Shown here: positions 17,834 to 25,666 of the stretch, in pieces
How the letters are laid out: each line of letters starts with the position of its first letter
Numbering within the stretch: position 1 is the stretch's first letter
DNA from: Nonomuraea glycinis
GTDB lineage: Bacteria; Actinomycetota; Actinomycetes; Streptosporangiales; Streptosporangiaceae
NCBI RefSeq assembly: GCF_014646515.1
Contig: NZ_BMNK01000005.1
Location: 431,710-495,709, forward strand
DNA length: 64,000 nt
Direction: 5' to 3'
Program-made: the position numbers and the translations under genes
Notes under the pieces: model-generated
Seen by the model: only the letters and a program-made list of their open reading frames with translations
Databases searched by the model: none
Told to the model about the DNA's origin: nothing

Positions 17834-20268
17834 CCCGTGACGAGGGTGAAGGCGTCCACGTCGAACAGCGCTCCGCCGGTCCCGCCGGAGAAGGTGAGGT
17901 AGAGGGAGGTGGTCCCCGCAGGAGGGCCGGCGATCGCGCCGGTCACCTGGACGAAGGTCTCCCACCCGCCGGTCACCGGCACCGTCGCCGAGCCGAGCAC
18001 CGTGCCGGTCGCGGAACCCGCCCGGATCTGCAGCGTGCCGCCCAGACCGCCGGAGGAGACGCGGGCGGAGAACGACTTCACGTTGCTGATCTTGTACGGG
18101 TCGAAGGAGATCCAGTCGCCGTTGTGGATGTCACCGACGGTCCTGCCGCCCTCCGCGCCGGACTTGGTGATCAGCGCGACGCCGGAGGACGTCTTGTAGT
18201 GCTCGGCCTGCCGGTGCTTGGGCTGGAGGATGACCTGCTTGTGGGTGGTGAGGCCGGCACTGTCGGCGTACTCGGCGTCGAAGACCGCGAAGATGTTGGC
18301 GGCATCGTCGTGCTCGCCGTCCACGGGGATGGGGATCGCCCCCGAGCAGCCGTTCTGCGAGGTGATCTGGTGGCCGTGGCTGTCGTGCCCGAGCACGTAG
18401 GTCATCTTCGCGCGGGCGCAGTCGGCCGCGCCGTCCTCGGGGTCGGAGGCCGAGATCTGGAACGGGACCACGTCGCCGAAGGCGAACAGCTGCCCGTTCG
18501 CGGGATTGGCCACGGTGACGGCCGGGGCGGTGTTGCCCACGCCCACCATCGCGTTCGCGCTGCCCGTGGCCCCCGTGGCGTCGCGTACGGTCAGGGTCGC
18601 CGTGTAGGTGCCGTTCGTGGTGTAGGTGTGCGTCGGGTTGGCCGCCGTCGAGGTGCCGCCGTCGCCGAACGTCCACGCGTACGTGATCGCGTCGCCGTCG
18701 GGATCGCTCGTGCCCGCCGAGGAGAACGCCACCGTCAGGGGCGCCTGACCGGAGGTCGGCGTGGCGCTGGCGACCGCGACGGGAGCGCGGTTGCCGCCCG
18801 CGATGTAGTCGAACCGGTAGAGGGCCGAGTTCGCGTCACCGTTGAAGTAGCCGGTGCCGTAGTCCAGGACGTAGAGGGAGCCGTCCGGGCCGAAGGCCTG
18901 GTCCATGACCTGTTTGCCGGTCCACGGGAAGGTGCTGATCTCGCCGGGCGAGCCGTCGGCGGCGACGTGGATCGGCTTGATCCAGCCCCGGCCGAACTCG
19001 GCGGCGAAGAAGTGCCCGTCGAAGCTCTGCGGGAACTTGGTGGTGGACGGGTTCGCGGCGTCGTAGCGGTAGACCGGGCCGCCCATCGGCGACTCGGAGC
19101 CGCTGCCGAACTCCGGCGGGCTGCCCGCGTCCCCGCCGTACCGGATCCAGGCGGGCTTGGCCGCCGGAAGGGTCGTCAGGCCGGTGTTGCGGAAGGAGTT
19201 GTTCGTCGGCCCGCCCGCGCAGTTGTACTTGGCCCCGGTGGCGTTCGTCGCGAAGTTCCACTCGTTGTAGGTCTCCGCCGTGGTGTTGGTCCCGGTGCAG
19301 TACGGCCAGCCGTAGTTGCCCGGCGCGGTGATCCGGTCGAACTCCACCTGGCCGCTCGGGCCCCGGTTGGCGCTGGACGAGCCGGCGTCCGGACCGTAGT
19401 CGCCGACGTACACGGTGCCCGAGGCCTTGTCCACGCTCAGGCGGAACGGGTTGCGGAAGCCCATCGCGTAGATCTCCGGGCGGGTTCCCGTGGTTCCGGG
19501 CGCGAAGAGGTTGCCGGCCGGGATCGCGTACGTGCCGTTGGCGTTGACCTTGATCCTGAGGATCTTGCCCCGCAGGTCGTTGGTGTTGGCCGCGCTGCGC
19601 TGCGCGTCGTAGGCCGGGTTCTGGTTCGTGCGCTCGTCGATGGGCGAGTAACCGGCGGAGGAGAACGGGTTGGTGTCGTCCCCGGTGGACAGGTAGAGGT
19701 TGCCCGCCGCGTCGAAGTCGATGTCACCGCCGACATGGCAGCAGATGCCCCGGTCGGCGGGCACGTCGAGCACGGTCACCTGACTGGCCATGTTCACGGT
19801 GTGATCGGCGTTGAGCGTGAACCTGGCCAGCCGGTTGACGCCCCGCCACGCGGTCCAGTCCGTGCCCGTGGCAGGGGCGTCGCCGGCCGGCGTGGACAGC
19901 GGAGGGGCGTAGTAGAGGTAGATGTGCCGGTTCGAGGCGAACCCCGGATCGACGCCGACGCCCTGCAGGCCCTCCTCGTCGTGGTTGTACACGGGAAGGG
20001 TGGCGATGACGGAGGTGTTGCCGGCCGCGTCGGTGCGCCGCAGCGTGCCGTCCCGGGCGGTGTGCAGCACCGACCGGTCGGGGAGCACCGCGAGCGACAT
20101 CGGCTCGCCCGTCTCCGCGACCCCCTTGGCGAGGGTCACCTGCTGGAAGTCGGCCGCGTTGATGGGGTGAGCCTGCGCCGGGCCGGCGATCACCGTGAGC
20201 GAGGCCGCCACCAGCGTGAACACGGCGGCGACTCGCATACGTAAGCCTGAGGGCTTCGTGACTGGCAT
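17461..20268 (-). CDS. Secreted PQQ-dependent sugar dehydrogenase with PKD, CBM6 and ricin B domains
   Basis: A 935-residue exported protein. The signal peptide ends at AQAHP near residue 34. Residues ~36-480 form a six-bladed propeller of the glucose/sorbosone dehydrogenase family (PQQ-type): DRSVLHTARDGTLRRTD, HDEEGLQGVGVDPGF, DRGICCHVGGDIDFDAAGNL, YAMGFRNPFRLSVDKASGTV and a DYGPDAG segment. A PKD domain follows (492-575; YAWTFGDGGTS), then a region with a cysteine-bounded loop, a CBM6-like domain (686-809) and a ricin B-type trefoil (812-935). It probably oxidises sugars outside the cell; the 3-keto/ThuA-type protein downstream would act on its product. The first codon at 20268 is an ATG; a second possible start is the methionine at residue 10. 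Confidence 0.88.
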   Translation of the reverse strand: MPVTKPSGLRMRVAAVFTLVAASLTVIAGPAQAHPINAADFQQVTLAKGVAETGEPMSLAVLPDRSVLHTARDGTLRRTDAAGNTSVIATLPVYNHDEEGLQGVGVDPGFASNRHIYLYYAPPLSTPAGDAPATGTDWTAWRGVNRLARFTLNADHTVNMASQVTVLDVPADRGICCHVGGDIDFDAAGNLYLSTGDDTNPFSSAGYSPIDERTNQNPAYDAQRSAANTNDLRGKILRIKVNANGTYAIPAGNLFAPGTTGTRPEIYAMGFRNPFRLSVDKASGTVYVGDYGPDAGSSSANRGPSGQVEFDRITAPGNYGWPYCTGTNTTAETYNEWNFATNATGAKYNCAGGPTNNSFRNTGLTTLPAAKPAWIRYGGDAGSPPEFGSGSESPMGGPVYRYDAANPSTTKFPQSFDGHFFAAEFGRGWIKPIHVAADGSPGEISTFPWTGKQVMDQAFGPDGSLYVLDYGTGYFNGDANSALYRFDYIAGGNRAPVAVASATPTSGQAPLTVAFSSAGTSDPDGDAITYAWTFGDGGTSTAANPTHTYTTNGTYTATLTVRDATGATGSANAMVGVGNTAPAVTVANPANGQLFAFGDVVPFQISASDPEDGAADCARAKMTYVLGHDSHGHQITSQNGCSGAIPIPVDGEHDDAANIFAVFDAEYADSAGLTTHKQVILQPKHRQAEHYKTSSGVALITKSGAEGGRTVGDIHNGDWISFDPYKISNVKSFSARVSSGGLGGTLQIRAGSATGTVLGSATVPVTGGWETFVQVTGAIAGPPAGTTSLYLTFSGGTGGALFDVDAFTLVTGGPVVGLAGKCLDVRGGASADGTQVQLYTCNTSAAQNWTRDGSTLRALGKCLDVAGAATADGTKIQLYTCNGSGAQNWAPQANGTLRNPSSGKCLDLNGGNSADSTPAHLWTCHNGASQKWTLT

Positions 20269-20932
20269 GGGGGAGAGGTGTCCCTTCCTGACGGTGCGGC
20301 GCCAGGCGGAAGCGCGGGTGGGCGCGAACGCTCGGGCCGAGGGGGGTGGGTCAGGGGGACGCGTGCGCCGACCGCGTCGATGGAGTGTGCTGTGACACGG
20401 CGTGCCACCGCCGTCGGCTGAGCTGACGTCAACGTGTCACGCGGATCGGCGGCCGTCAAGAGACGTGACCGGCCCCAATTTCCATGATCACCGGAAGGGA
20501 GATACGGCGATTCGGGTAGGGGCTTTTGCTTGACGATCGAAACAACTCCGTTCTAACATGCCGAAATATCGGCATAATAGGCCGAAAATCATGCGAAATG
20601 CTCGTTGTATTCCGCCGCCCGGTTCCCTTCGGTCCGGTCGCCGGATCGTCCCGTCGCGCCGAGGCGGGTACGGTCCGCGAGTGCCACCCGGGCAGCACGC
20701 CTGGGCGGCGGAGCACTTCCGCGTCCGGCCAAGGCCGAACAGCCTCGCACAGGCGGGCGGCGAACTGGGGAACCCTCGACCCACATCACGGGGCACTCTC
20801 AGCGACTTCGACGTGTTCGTTCGCCATGCCGCTTGTATGCGGTTCCCATGCCAGAGCCTCCTACATTGATCCGTATCCCAGCGTTCGGCCCCTTTGAAAA
20901 GAGGGAGCCGTCATGAGAAAGAGGGTCAATCG
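20269..20932. other. Intergenic region with a promoter and a short palindrome
   Basis: No convincing gene is present in these 664 bases; several open frames on both strands have no ribosome site and no family-like sequence. A good promoter reads TTGACG (20530-20535), 18 bases, TAACAT (20554-20559). Directly after it a palindrome GCCGA (20560-20564) / TCGGC (20569-20573) with a 4-base spacer sits where a repressor would act. This promoter faces the cysteine-rich peptide gene at 20933, giving a leader of about 365 bases; a nearer promoter cannot be excluded. Confidence 0.5.
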
Positions 20933-21229
20933 ATGGTTCGAACCGTTCGGTCGTTCGCCGACCGACTGCTGGAGAGTCTGGTCCCCAGCACGAAGGCGCA
21001 GGCGATGGCATGCGTCGAAAGCTGGCAGCAGATCTCCTGCCCTCCGGTGGGGGGCGCCCCGTACAACCAGATCGGTTTGCGGCGGATCAAGGTCTGCGAC
21101 GGTGTGACGCAGGTACTGGAGACGCTGCCGTGCGGCACGCCGATCTGTGGTGGGAACACCTCACAGTACGGGCCGTGGGTCCCCTACCACCCGTGCCCGC
21201 CTTCCCCCTGCCCGCCGTTCCTGTGCTGA
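20933..21229 (+). CDS. Cysteine-rich secreted peptide precursor (candidate RiPP/bacteriocin-like)
   Basis: A 98-residue peptide of no family I recognise. Residues 1-24 look like a leader: two basic residues, an amphipathic helix FADRLLESLVP, then STKAQA with a signal-peptidase-like A-x-A at 22-24. The mature part has eight cysteines (27, 36, 55, 67, 72, 88, 93, 98), an even number, and ends in a proline-rich CPPSPCPPFLC. There is no long hydrophobic core, so it is not a standard Sec signal. ATG at 20933 with an AGAGGG site is preferred; a nearer ATG at 20913 opens a different frame. The genes after it encode two redox proteins, an exporter and an S26 peptidase, which suits folding, cleavage and export of this peptide. 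Function (antimicrobial, signal, structural) is unknown. Confidence 0.7.
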   Translation: MVRTVRSFADRLLESLVPSTKAQAMACVESWQQISCPPVGGAPYNQIGLRRIKVCDGVTQVLETLPCGTPICGGNTSQYGPWVPYHPCPPSPCPPFLC

Positions 21230-21306
21230 GTTGAGCTGAGCCGTCCGGTGATCGGGCCGCCCCGGTCGGACCGGTATGTGAGTGCCCTCCTCCATCAGGG
21301 AGGGAC

Positions 21307-21341
21307 GGGGCGCCGCGACTGGCGAAGAGTCGCGGCGCCCC
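21307..21341 (+). terminator. Perfect 14-bp hairpin after the peptide gene
   Basis: Stem GGGGCGCCGCGACT / AGTCGCGGCGCCCC with loop GGCGAAG lies 77 bases after the peptide stop and 19 bases before the MauE-like start. It looks like a terminator or partial attenuator. Read-through would make much peptide mRNA and little mRNA for the machinery, as is usual for peptide loci. Confidence 0.75.
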
Positions 21342-21360
21342 CTCCACATTAGGGGTTTCC

Positions 21361-21897
21361 ATGGAGTACGTCCTGGTCTGCTGCCGGCTGCTGGTCGGTG
21401 TGGTCTTCGTGGTCTCGGCGGCGGGCAAGCTGCGCAGCCGCGGGGCCTACGCCTCCTTCCGCGCCGCCGCCGGTGAACTGGCGCCGCGGCTGCCCTTGGT
21501 GCCCGGGGCTCTCGTGCCGCCCGCGGTCGTCGCGGGCGAGCTGACCGCGGCCGTGCTGCTCGCCGTTCCGGTCACGGTCGGCGCCGGGTTCGTGATCGCA
21601 GCGGTGCTGCTGGCCGCCTTCACGGGCGCGATCGCGGCGGCCGTACGATCCCGCCGGCGCGTGATCTGCAACTGCTTCGGCCCTTCGTCCACGCCGGTGG
21701 GGCGGGGCCGGCTCGTCCACAACGGGGCGCTGCTCGTCGCCTCGCTGACGGGGGCGGTGCTCTCTTTCGGCACCGCGTCCGCATCCCTCGCGCTGGAGCC
21801 GGCCGGGGTCGCGGCGGCGGCGGTCACCGGCCTGGCGGGTGCCGCTCTGGTGCTGCTCGCCGACGACATGACCGAGCTGTTCCGGCCACTCGTCTGA
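21361..21897 (+). CDS. MauE/DoxX-like membrane redox protein
   Basis: A 178-residue integral membrane protein with four to five hydrophobic segments, of the MauE (methylamine utilisation) branch of the DoxX-like family. The first helix begins EYVLVCCRLLVGVVFVVSA followed by AGKLRS, the typical DoxX/MauE opening. A cytoplasmic or periplasmic loop carries CNCFG, matching the CxCFG motif characteristic of MauE. In methylamine users MauE with MauD is needed for making the disulfide-rich small subunit of methylamine dehydrogenase. No dehydrogenase genes are present here, so the protein is inferred to pass electrons or oxidising power to the thioredoxin-like protein encoded next and then to the cysteine-rich peptide. 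ATG at 21361 has AGGGG upstream. Confidence 0.85.
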   Translation: MEYVLVCCRLLVGVVFVVSAAGKLRSRGAYASFRAAAGELAPRLPLVPGALVPPAVVAGELTAAVLLAVPVTVGAGFVIAAVLLAAFTGAIAAAVRSRRRVICNCFGPSSTPVGRGRLVHNGALLVASLTGAVLSFGTASASLALEPAGVAAAAVTGLAGAALVLLADDMTELFRPLV

Positions 21898-21947
21898 CCG
21901 TCGCGGACAACGACGCACGGGCAACCGTGGAACTACAGAGGATGATC

Positions 21948-22523
21948 ATGTCGAATATCGTTGTGGTGCTCGTCGGCGCAGTCGTGGTGCTGTGCGTGCT
22001 CAATCTCGTACTCACCGTGGGAGTGGCCCGGCTGCTGCGTGCGCAGGGGGAGTTGCTGTCCCGGCGAGCCGCTCCGCCCCCGGCCGGCCATCCGCTGCCC
22101 GGTGGTTCTTTCGTGGTCATGCGCGAAGCGGGGGAGCGGCTGGGCGCCTTCCGTACCGCCGCCACGGACGGTACGCCTCTCGACGAGGGGTTCTTCGCCG
22201 ATGCGTCGACCCTCGTCGCCGCGTTCTCCGTCGGATGCCCCGCCTGCGACGAGAGGCTTCCCGAGTTCATCAGGTTCGCCCCGGCCTTCGCCGGCCGTGA
22301 GCGCGTGCTCGCCCTCGTGGTCGGCACCGACGGCGCCGCCGAGAAGGCCGCGCTCCTGGAGCCGGTGGCCACCGTGGTGGTGGAGAAGATCCACGGCGGG
22401 CCGGTGTGCGGGTCGCTGGGGGTCAAGGCCTATCCGGCGCTGGCGATCGTCGACCCCGGCGGCGTCGTCCGCGCCTCCGGCACCCTGATCCAGGACGCGG
22501 CGGCCGCTCTGGAAACGGTCTGA
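21948..22523 (+). CDS. MauD/TlpA-like membrane-anchored thioredoxin-fold protein
   Basis: A 191-residue protein with one N-terminal membrane anchor (residues 3-29, IVVVLVGAVVVLCVLNLVL) and an outer thioredoxin-like domain. The active site is CPAC (Cys97-Pro-Ala-Cys100) in the context AFSVGCPACDERLPEF, and the cis-proline loop is present as KAYPALAIVDPGG. This layout matches MauD and related thiol-disulfide exchange proteins. The start at 21948 is chosen because AGAGGA lies five bases upstream; an ATG six bases earlier is possible. It follows the MauE-like gene by 50 bases and precedes the exporter by 3. Its likely role is to form or shuffle disulfides in the secreted peptide; whether it oxidises or isomerises cannot be told from sequence. 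Confidence 0.82.
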   Translation: MSNIVVVLVGAVVVLCVLNLVLTVGVARLLRAQGELLSRRAAPPPAGHPLPGGSFVVMREAGERLGAFRTAATDGTPLDEGFFADASTLVAAFSVGCPACDERLPEFIRFAPAFAGRERVLALVVGTDGAAEKAALLEPVATVVVEKIHGGPVCGSLGVKAYPALAIVDPGGVVRASGTLIQDAAAALETV

Positions 22524-22526
22524 CCC

Positions 22527-24350
22527 ATGCGGAAGATCATTCTCGCGTTACGGCTGAGTTGGCAGGCCAGCCCGCTGTTCACCGCGGTCTTCGTCACGCT
22601 CACGCTGGCCACCTCGCCGGCACCGGTCGTGACGGCCTGGCTGACCAAACTGGTGCTGGACGACATCACCGCCGGAGCCCTTCCCGCCACGGTGGCGGAA
22701 AAAGGCATCGCGCTCGCCGTCACGATCCTGGTGACCGGTCTGATTCCGCACGTCACCCAGTACGCCTCCCGTGAGATCGAACGCCGCGTCGGACTCCGGG
22801 CCCAGGAACGCCTGTTCATCACGGCCGAGAGCTTCGTGGGCATGGCCCGTTTCGAGGACCCGGTCTTTCTCAACCGGATGCAGATGGCACTGCTGCACGG
22901 CGCCACCACCCCCGGGGCGATGGTCACCGCCGTCCTGTCGATCGTCCGCGCGGTCGTCACCGGACTGGGCTTCCTGGGGTCGCTGCTGGTCATCTCCCCC
23001 TGGCTGCCCGCGCTGATCCTCGCCTCAGTCCTGCCGATGCTGGCCGTGGAGCTGTCGCTGGCCCGCCGCCGGGCCGGTCTGTCGTGGCGGCTGAGCCCGA
23101 TCGAACGCCGGGAGATGTTCTTTCGCGACCTGTTGACCAACGCGCAGGCCGCCAAGGAGATTCGCCTGTTCGGCATCGGCACCTACCTGCGCGAGCTCAT
23201 GACGGCCCAGCGGCGCCTGGCCGACAGGGAGAACCGCCGGATGGACCGCCGCGAGGTCGGCGTCCAGGCGCTGATCGGTCTGGGGAGCGCCGTGGTGTCG
23301 GGTGGGGCGCTGCTGTGGGCGGTGCTGGCCGCCGCCGGCGGCCGGATCAGCGTCGGTGACATCTCGCTGCTGGTCGCCTCGGTGGCCGGCGTGCAGAGCG
23401 CGAGTGTGTCACTGGTGCACACCATCGCCCAGTGCCACCGTCAACTGTTGCTGTTCGATCACTACGTGCAGGTGACCGCCGCCGGACCCGACCTGCCCAT
23501 CGCCCCCTCGCCCCGGGCGATCGCGCCTTTGGCACGCGGGATCGTCTTCCGCGATGTCTGGTTCCGTTACTCTCCCGACCATCCCTGGGCGCTGCGTGGC
23601 CTCGACCTGACCATCCCGCGGGGCCGGACAGTGGGTCTGATCGGCCGGAACGGCGCGGGCAAGAGCACCTTGATCAAACTCCTGTGCCGGATGTACGACC
23701 CCGAGCGCGGCTCGATTCTGTGGGACGGCGTCGACCTGCGCGAACTGGACCCCGCCGAACTGCGTGCCCGCATCGGCGTGGTGTTCCAGGACTACATGGA
23801 GTACGACCTGACCGCGGCCGAGAACATCGGCCTGGGCGATCTGGAGCGCCTGCACGACCGCGAGCGCGTCACCGCCGCGGCCGCCGACGCCGGAGCGCAC
23901 GCGTTCGTCAGCCGCCTGCCCCGCTCCTACGACACCCTGCTGTCACGACTGTTCTTCCAGGGGGAGGAGACCGCCGAGGACACCTCCGGCGCCATCGGCG
24001 TGACTCTGTCGGGCGGCCAGTGGCAGCGGCTGGCCCTGGCTCGCGCGCACCTGCGTGCCGGGTGCGATCTGATGATCCTGGACGAACCCAGCTCCGGCCT
24101 GGACGCGGAGGCCGAGTACGAGATCCACCGCACGTTGCGGCAGCGCCGGACGGGCCGTACCAACGTGCTGATCTCCCACCGGCTCAACACCGTGCGCGAG
24201 GCCGACCTGCTGGTCGTGCTCGACGAGGGGACCGTCGTCGAGTCCGGCACCCACGAGGAACTGGTGGCCCGCGGCGGCACCTACGCCGACCTGTTCTCCC
24301 TGCAGGCCGAGGGCTACCTGGAGGTCCTTCCCGGGCAGGCGGGCCGGTGA
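22527..24350 (+). CDS. ABC exporter, fused membrane and ATPase domains, no peptidase domain
   Basis: A 607-residue half-transporter of the exporter type. Residues ~10-320 contain about six hydrophobic helices with the usual long cytoplasmic loops; residues ~345-600 form the ATPase. Motifs are complete: Walker A GRNGAGKST (~374), signature LSGGQWQRLALARA (~493), Walker B LMILDEPSSGLD (~515) and H-loop LISHRLNT. It should work as a homodimer. There is no N-terminal C39 double-glycine peptidase, consistent with the absence of a GG site in the peptide leader and the presence of a separate S26 peptidase. The gene starts 3 bases after the thioredoxin gene and overlaps the peptidase gene (GTGA). The probable cargo is the cysteine-rich peptide encoded upstream. 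Confidence 0.88.
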   Translation: MRKIILALRLSWQASPLFTAVFVTLTLATSPAPVVTAWLTKLVLDDITAGALPATVAEKGIALAVTILVTGLIPHVTQYASREIERRVGLRAQERLFITAESFVGMARFEDPVFLNRMQMALLHGATTPGAMVTAVLSIVRAVVTGLGFLGSLLVISPWLPALILASVLPMLAVELSLARRRAGLSWRLSPIERREMFFRDLLTNAQAAKEIRLFGIGTYLRELMTAQRRLADRENRRMDRREVGVQALIGLGSAVVSGGALLWAVLAAAGGRISVGDISLLVASVAGVQSASVSLVHTIAQCHRQLLLFDHYVQVTAAGPDLPIAPSPRAIAPLARGIVFRDVWFRYSPDHPWALRGLDLTIPRGRTVGLIGRNGAGKSTLIKLLCRMYDPERGSILWDGVDLRELDPAELRARIGVVFQDYMEYDLTAAENIGLGDLERLHDRERVTAAAADAGAHAFVSRLPRSYDTLLSRLFFQGEETAEDTSGAIGVTLSGGQWQRLALARAHLRAGCDLMILDEPSSGLDAEAEYEIHRTLRQRRTGRTNVLISHRLNTVREADLLVVLDEGTVVESGTHEELVARGGTYADLFSLQAEGYLEVLPGQAGR

Positions 24351-24799
24351 CCGCTCCGCTCGCCCTCATCCTCATGCCGCTCGCGGCCGGTGCCGCGACG
24401 GTGCTCTGGGCTCGCCGGAACCTCCTGGTGGCGACCATCTCGGGCACCAGCATGCATCCCACCCACCGGCCCGGCGACAAGCTGCTGGTACGGCGTCTGC
24501 CCGCCGGCCGGATCCGCGCGGGAGACATCGTCGTGGCCGACATCGTGGCCGTCCCGGCGTATGGGGCGGCGCCCTCGTCCGGCCCCGCCCCCAGCAGGGT
24601 CGTCAAAAGGGTCGCCGCCGTCCCGGGGGATCCCGTCCCCGCCTCGGTGCCCCGCAGGGCGGGCGAAACCTCGGTCCCCGAGGGGTGCCTCGTCCTGCTC
24701 GGCGACAATCCGGGGCAGAGCCTGGACTCCCGCCGGTTCGGGTACGTGCCCGCGACGGACGTGGTCGGCAAGGTGGTCGGCGCTCTCACCGGCGGATAG
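24347..24799 (+). CDS. S26 family signal peptidase, short form
   Basis: A 150-residue membrane-anchored serine protease of the type I signal peptidase (S26) family. One N-terminal membrane segment (residues 4-22) precedes SGTSMHPT, with nucleophile Ser35, and the general-base Lys87 sits in RVVKRVAAVPGD; the box LLGDNPGQSLDSRRFG follows. All catalytic boxes are present, in a protein shorter than a housekeeping LepB. The GTG at 24347 overlaps the ABC stop, so the gene is translationally coupled to the exporter. A dedicated peptidase beside a peptide with an AQA site suggests that it removes the leader after or during export. Confidence 0.88.
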   Translation: MTAPLALILMPLAAGAATVLWARRNLLVATISGTSMHPTHRPGDKLLVRRLPAGRIRAGDIVVADIVAVPAYGAAPSSGPAPSRVVKRVAAVPGDPVPASVPRRAGETSVPEGCLVLLGDNPGQSLDSRRFGYVPATDVVGKVVGALTGG

Positions 24800-24823
24800 C
24801 CGGAGAGAGCGCCCTGCCGATGC

Positions 24824-25666
24824 TCACCGGAACCGCCACCCGGCCCCGGCGGGAGACCCGGCCGGGGCCGGACCCCGGTCCTCGTCCTGAAGGCGGGAGG
24901 AGGGGCCGCGGATGGCGTCGTCGTCCCGGCGGAGCACGGAGAGGTGAAGTTCACGCAGTTCGGCGGAGGGGTCCAGGCCGAGGTGGTCGCTGAGTGTCGC
25001 CGTGGCGGAGTTCCAGGCCGAGATCGCGCCCGCCGCGTTGCCGCCGAGATAGTGCGCGCGCATCAGGTGAGCCCACGAGGTCTCCCGGAAAGGCGCCGCG
25101 GCCAGGACGTCATGGATCTCGGGCACGAGGTCGAGCGTGCGGCCCAGGCCCAGGCGGGCTTCCACCAGGCGCTCCCGTACCGTCAGATGCAATTCGTCGA
25201 GGGCGGCGAAGCGGGCCCTCATCTGCTCGGAGGCGGCGCAGTCCTGCCCCGCGGGCCCCTGCCACAGGCCGAGCGCCTCCTTGAACGTCGCCTCGGCCGC
25301 GTCGGTGCGGCGGGCGCGCAACTCGGCGAAGCCCTGGGCGGCGAGCCGCTTGAACCTGATCGAGTCGACCTCGTCCGGCTCGATGAGCAGGCGATACCCT
25401 CCGCCACCGCCCCGTAGGGTGACCAAGCGCTCCCGCAGGGAGAGAGCCGTCAACTGGCGCCGTAAGCGGGCCATGTACAGACGGAGGTTCTTTCGGGCCG
25501 AGTCGGGAGATTCATCCCACAAAGACCTCATCAGCCGCTCTACGGGAACCGATCGCCCCTCCTCCAGAAGAAGGGCGGCGAACACTCCCCTGACCGGCGC
25601 CGACTTGACGCTCATGGATGTTCTCGCGTTCTCGATCCGTACGCTTCCGAGCAGGCGGAACAGCAT
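24824..25666 (-). CDS. SARP-type (BTAD) transcriptional activator
   Basis: A 280-residue regulator made of an OmpR-like winged helix (residues ~1-95; SVPVERLMRSLWDESPDSARKN then LRLYMARLRRQL) and a bacterial transcriptional activation domain (~100-245; WAHLMRAHYLGGNAAGAISAWN). No ATPase domain follows, so it is a small SARP like those that switch on single biosynthetic loci. The ATG at 25666 begins the domain (MLFRLLGSVRI); the open frame extends upstream but with non-conserved, Pro-rich sequence. It is convergent with the S26 gene (25 bases apart) and divergent from the LAL regulator. Likely target: the peptide locus. Confidence 0.82.
   Translation of the reverse strand: MLFRLLGSVRIENARTSMSVKSAPVRGVFAALLLEEGRSVPVERLMRSLWDESPDSARKNLRLYMARLRRQLTALSLRERLVTLRGGGGGYRLLIEPDEVDSIRFKRLAAQGFAELRARRTDAAEATFKEALGLWQGPAGQDCAASEQMRARFAALDELHLTVRERLVEARLGLGRTLDLVPEIHDVLAAAPFRETSWAHLMRAHYLGGNAAGAISAWNSATATLSDHLGLDPSAELRELHLSVLRRDDDAIRGPSSRLQDEDRGPAPAGSPAGAGWRFR

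Noticed and set aside
17408..17965. N-terminal extension of the ThuA protein frame
   Set aside because: The frame stays open through the ricin tail of the upstream gene only as a shadow. The signal peptide and ribosome site fix the start at 17407.
17494..20244. A 916-residue plus-strand open frame opposite the PQQ dehydrogenase gene
   Set aside because: It is the antisense shadow of a well-recognised gene; its translation is low-complexity Gly/Arg/Val without family features.
20558..20916. Short plus-strand ORFs as a second peptide gene before the precursor
   Set aside because: Arg/Pro-rich translations, no ribosome site, no leader or cysteine pattern.
20933..22523. Methylamine dehydrogenase (mau) cluster
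   Set aside because: MauE and MauD-like proteins are present but no heavy- or light-chain gene, cytochrome or MauG; the 98-residue peptide lacks the light-chain pattern.
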